Translations under genes and position numbers: made by a program | Shown here: piece after piece, positions 61,242-64,000 of the stretch | Layout: every line of letters begins with the position of its first letter | Position numbering within the stretch: the first letter of the stretch is position 1 | The notes under the pieces: generated by a model | The model's input: only the letters and a program-made list of their open reading frames with translations | Told to the model about the DNA's origin: nothing | Databases searched by the model: none | NCBI RefSeq assembly: GCF_900184895.1 | Contig: NZ_FXZK01000013.1 | Location: 1-64,000, forward strand | DNA from: Flavimaricola marinus | Lineage (GTDB): Bacteria > Pseudomonadota > Alphaproteobacteria > Rhodobacterales > Rhodobacteraceae | DNA length: 64,000 bases | Reading direction: 5' to 3'

Positions 61242-61710
61242 GATCTATGCTCCTACAGTGATACTGACGGTACATAGCGGCATTATCGCTGAAATTCAAG
61301 CTGTCAGGAGGTGCTGAGCCTTCGTTTCCCATGCTAATCCGTAACGCTGCATTGCTCTGAACGCCGGAAATCCTGATTTTTGGGCCTGAAAAGTCACAGT
61401 AGGCGCGTTTTTTGCCGATCGAGAACATCAGATAAGGTATTGATAGTATGCTAAAGATTGCTGCGGTCGGACTGGGGTTGCCGATATACCTTGCCGATCT
61501 TGGACCCCAATCGGCACTGACTGTATGAAGTCCTTGGGAACCGCGGTGGTGTCGGACCCTTGTCAGTTTCCGCGGTCCAGTTGGCGGTTGGAAAGTGAAA
61601 GTGTTCTTCGGGTTTTGTGACTGACGGATGAGGGCCTTTGGGGTCCCTCAGATGGGTCCGGGCCGGATTCCGGTCTGTCTTTCTCACCAACACTCGAAAG
61701 GAGGCCAGCC
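61242..61710. other. Intergenic region between antitoxin and ardC
   Basis: About 470 bp without a credible gene. Near 61275-61290 the sequence AGCGGCATTATCGCT forms a small inverted repeat that may be the antitoxin operator. CGAAAGGAGG just before 61711 is the ardC ribosome site. Nothing else was identified. Confidence 0.4.
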
Positions 61711-62649
61711 ATGGCCCGATCCCGCACGCCCAAATTCGATGCCTCCGAGGTCATCACCAACGAAATCATCCGTATCATCGAGCGCGGCGTCCTGCCGTGG
61801 CGCAAGCCCTGGACCGCAGGCGGCAGCGCGCGCCCCCTGCGCGTGTGCGGAGAACCCTACCAGGGAGTGAACAACTTCCTGCTCACCATGCGCACTGTGA
61901 TGGCGGGCCACGGTTCGCCTTTCTGGATGACCATTCCCCAGGCCAATGCTTTGGATGCAAAGGTCCGCAAGGGCGAAAAATCCTCTGTCGTTGTCTACTA
62001 CGGTAAAAGCCGGAAAGACGCCGGCGATGAGGATGAGCACAGGGAGAACGATGATCGCTCTGAGGAGGCCCGCGTCTTTCGATTCCAGAAATCCTACCGC
62101 GTCTTCAACGCCTGCCAGATCGAGGGCTTGCCCGACAGCTTCTTCCCCGATCCGGAGCCGGCACCCGAACATCCGCCGTCCGAGCCCATCCCGCATATGC
62201 AGGCGTTTTTCGACGCCATCGACATCACGACCGTCTTCACGGGGACGGAAGCCTACTATCTGCCGCCCGTGGATAAGGTCTTCATGCCATCGATTTCGCG
62301 GTTCGAGAACCCGCGGAATTTCTACGGGGTCTGGGCCCATGAGCTGGCCCATGCCACCAAGGCACGGCATCGGCTGAACCGCGACTACGGCCTCTCGCGC
62401 TTCGGCAACACGGCCTATGCCCGCGAAGAGATCGTCGCCGAGCTGGCCTCGGTGTTCCTTGGCCAGACGCTCGGCTTTACGGCCCATACACTCGAGATGA
62501 ACGCGGCGTATCTCTACAATTGGCTACGCGTTCTGCGCTCTGACAAGAATGCGATCTTCAAGCACGCGGCCGACGCGCAGCGCGCCTGCGACTACCTGAT
62601 CGCACGGTCGGAGGCGGGTAGGGCAGGGGAGGGCGCCCAGGCCGCCTGA
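61711..62649 (+). CDS. ardC: ArdC-like antirestriction protein
   Basis: A 312-residue protein with an N-terminal ssDNA-binding domain (VITNEIIRIIERGVLPWRKPW, NFLLTMRTVMAGHGSPFWMT, IPQANALDAKVRKGEKSSVV) and a C-terminal zinc metallopeptidase-like domain with H210-ELA-H214 and downstream EEIVAELASVFL (third ligand region). ArdC proteins protect incoming plasmid DNA from restriction during conjugation. GGAGG precedes the ATG. An acidic loop (residues 102-118) separates strands in the first domain. Confidence 0.9.
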   Translation: MARSRTPKFDASEVITNEIIRIIERGVLPWRKPWTAGGSARPLRVCGEPYQGVNNFLLTMRTVMAGHGSPFWMTIPQANALDAKVRKGEKSSVVVYYGKSRKDAGDEDEHRENDDRSEEARVFRFQKSYRVFNACQIEGLPDSFFPDPEPAPEHPPSEPIPHMQAFFDAIDITTVFTGTEAYYLPPVDKVFMPSISRFENPRNFYGVWAHELAHATKARHRLNRDYGLSRFGNTAYAREEIVAELASVFLGQTLGFTAHTLEMNAAYLYNWLRVLRSDKNAIFKHAADAQRACDYLIARSEAGRAGEGAQAA

Positions 62650-62717
62650 GCGGTTTGTGCCAGTAAAGGGAAAGCAGGCTTTGAGGAGGGTGTTTCAACT
62701 TCTCAAAGGAGAGCCCC

Positions 62718-63107
62718 ATGTCCATGACCGTTCAACCCCAGCCAGACCGTCTAGATCCGAGTGTGACCGCAGCGCAGAACGACGCGTTTCGCAGGCTCGC
62801 ATGCCTTGGAGTACCGCTCGCGCAGCCCATCCAGGGCCGAATGCATGTCACCCGATCGCTCATGGAGGCGGGGGACGGTTTCATGGCCGAGGCGGTGAAT
62901 GTCACGGGGGCGTTCGACACGTTCGAACCCGAGAACGACCCGGAGGGCTGGCATGATTTCGGGGCGGTTGAGATCCGCGGCGAGACCGTGTTCTGGAAAA
63001 TCGATCTCTATGAGGCCGGGTCGGACTTCCGCTACGGGGCGGAGACCCCGGATGATCCCGCCACCACCATACGCGTGTTGACCATAATGATGGCGCGCGA
63101 CTGGTAG
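62718..63107 (+). CDS. DUF3768 family protein
   Basis: A 129-residue protein resembling DUF3768 (RMHVTRSLMEAGDGFMAEAV, TFEPENDPEGWHDFGAVEIR, FWKIDLYEAGSDFRYGAETP). The family is common next to ardC and parB-like genes on rhodobacterial and other alphaproteobacterial plasmids; its function is unknown to me. AAAGGAGA precedes the ATG. A terminator follows at 63144. Confidence 0.8.
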   Translation: MSMTVQPQPDRLDPSVTAAQNDAFRRLACLGVPLAQPIQGRMHVTRSLMEAGDGFMAEAVNVTGAFDTFEPENDPEGWHDFGAVEIRGETVFWKIDLYEAGSDFRYGAETPDDPATTIRVLTIMMARDW

Positions 63108-63143
63108 GGGAGGGGACATTTCCTCCTGACACCTCAAGAAATG

Positions 63144-63182
63144 AAGGCCCACTGACCCCTAAAAGGGAGAGTGGGCCTTTTG
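63144..63182 (+). terminator. Rho-independent terminator after DUF3768 gene
   Basis: AAGGCCCACT (63144-63153) pairs with AGTGGGCCTT (63170-63179), with an inner CCCCT/AGGG pairing, followed by TTTG. The stem is symmetric enough to act in both directions. Confidence 0.8.
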
Positions 63183-63262
63183 TCGTGGTGATCCCTGAAG
63201 CCGGGGATTGGTCACGCGCGTGAGTGCGTCGGCCACACCTCACCCACCTGAAAGGATATCCC

Positions 63263-64000
63263 ATGACCACGAATTTTGCCCCTCTCACCATCGCCATCGG
63301 CGATCTGGTCCCGCATCCCGCCAATGTGCGCAGCAACTCTCCAGAAACCTATGATCCCGAGAACATCGCGCATCTGAAAGCCAGCATCGCTGTGCTGGGC
63401 CTGCTCCAGCCGCTCCTGGTCCAGAAGCTCGACGGCAAATATGCTGTTCTCGCCGGGGGCCGACGCCATGCCGCGCTGAAGGAGCTGGTCGCGGACAAGA
63501 GCGAGAAGGGGTTCACCGCGAAAACCAAGGTCGACTGCCGCCTCGTGCCCGAGGATTGCGACGTCACCACGGCGCTGTCGCTCGCCGAGAACATCACGCA
63601 AGCGCCGATGAATGCCATCGACGAATTCGAGGCTTTTGCGCGGATGATGGAGGTCGACGGTCAGACGCCCGAGACCATCGCCAAGACCTTCGGCACCACG
63701 ATCGCCGCCGTGAAAGGCCGCTTGCGCTACGGCCTCATTCATCCCGACATCCGCGCCGCGGCACGGGCCAAAACAATCACGCTCGACACGATGAAGGCCT
63801 TTGCTGAGCACCCGAGCCAGGAGGTGCAGAAGGAGGTCTATGAGGCGCTGACCAAGGAAGACAGCTACCTGCAGGCCTATACTGTCCGTCAGGCGCTCAA
63901 ATCCCGCGGGGTGCAGGTCAGCGACGATATCGGGGCCTTCGTGCGCGAGGACTACGAGGCCCGCGGCGGCACCATCGCGGCTGATCTTCTGGACGAGCAT
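63263..64000 (+). CDS. ParB/Spo0J-like nuclease-domain protein (partial)
   Basis: The frame opens at ATG 63263, after AAAGGATA, and runs off the end of the window (246 codons seen). The N-terminal ParB/sulfiredoxin-like domain is clear (IAIGDLVPHPANVRSNSPET, VLGLLQPLLVQKLDGKYAVL, AGGRRHAALKELVADKSEKG, TALSLAENITQAPMNAIDEF) and is followed by the HTH linker (ETIAKTFGTTIAAVKGRLRYGLIHPDIRAA). It is distinct from RepB and belongs to the plasmid-associated ParB-like proteins found beside DUF3768 and ArdC. Confidence 0.88.
   Translation, partial: MTTNFAPLTIAIGDLVPHPANVRSNSPETYDPENIAHLKASIAVLGLLQPLLVQKLDGKYAVLAGGRRHAALKELVADKSEKGFTAKTKVDCRLVPEDCDVTTALSLAENITQAPMNAIDEFEAFARMMEVDGQTPETIAKTFGTTIAAVKGRLRYGLIHPDIRAAARAKTITLDTMKAFAEHPSQEVQKEVYEALTKEDSYLQAYTVRQALKSRGVQVSDDIGAFVREDYEARGGTIAADLLDEH

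Noticed and set aside
1-64000. CRISPR arrays, tRNA or rRNA genes, phage structural genes
   Set aside because: No regularly spaced repeats, no cloverleaf-like or rRNA-like sequence, and no capsid, tail or terminase-type proteins were seen on either strand.

Overview
The window reads as part of a large alphaproteobacterial plasmid, most likely from the Rhodobacterales (Roseobacter/Paracoccus-like). The evidence is a complete repABC replication and partition unit with an antisense RNA between repB and repC, a plasmid backbone of ArdC, DUF3768, DUF1403-like and ParB-like genes, several toxin-antitoxin type modules, IS5 and IS6 remnants, and GC-rich catabolic operons next to a visibly less GC-rich repABC/fic segment. 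I saw no rRNA, tRNA or CRISPR array.

Layout. 1-889: decayed LysR and SDR remnants. 890-7707 (minus strand): five tightly packed genes matching the lower lysine/pipecolate route (aminotransferase, aldehyde dehydrogenase, L-pipecolate-type oxidase, HglS, D-2-hydroxyglutarate dehydrogenase), with a divergent LysR gene. 8801-18562 (minus): an operon headed by an frlD-type kinase, followed by a DgcA-like amine dehydrogenase, a TRAP transporter, a DgcB-like Fe-S protein and EtfA/EtfB. 18714-21416 (plus): frlB-type deglycase, GntR regulator and a ketimine-reductase-like protein. 21495-25657: polar amino acid ABC transporter and a divergent LacI regulator. 26022-37797 (minus): a second large operon with a sugar-type ABC transporter, two more frlB/frlD pairs, two FAD oxidoreductases and a Gfo/Idh/MocA dehydrogenase, with a divergent GntR regulator. 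38918-43108: IS5 and helicase debris, a DUF1403-like gene, serine recombinase and VapBC. 43641-47495: parS sites and repABC. 47640-48734: fic. 48986-59541: LuxR regulator, dipeptide-type ABC transporter, HyuA-like protein and two DUF917 proteins. 59570-64000: IS6 remnant, RES/Xre toxin-antitoxin pair, ArdC, DUF3768 and a ParB-like gene running off the end.

How it fits together. The central observation is three FrlB-like deglycases and three FrlD-like kinases, the two-enzyme system that opens Amadori compounds (fructosyl-amino acids) into glucose 6-phosphate and a free amine. They sit with two different uptake systems and next to a full route from L-pipecolate to 2-oxoglutarate. My inference is that this is a plasmid-borne island for glycated amino acids, plausibly glycated lysine or its relatives, carrying both the deglycation step and the pathway that burns the released amino acid. 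A near-identical palindrome of the form TGAGAAC(C/G)TTCTCA lies in front of the first kinase operon and in front of the amino acid ABC transporter, suggesting one LacI-type regulator for both.
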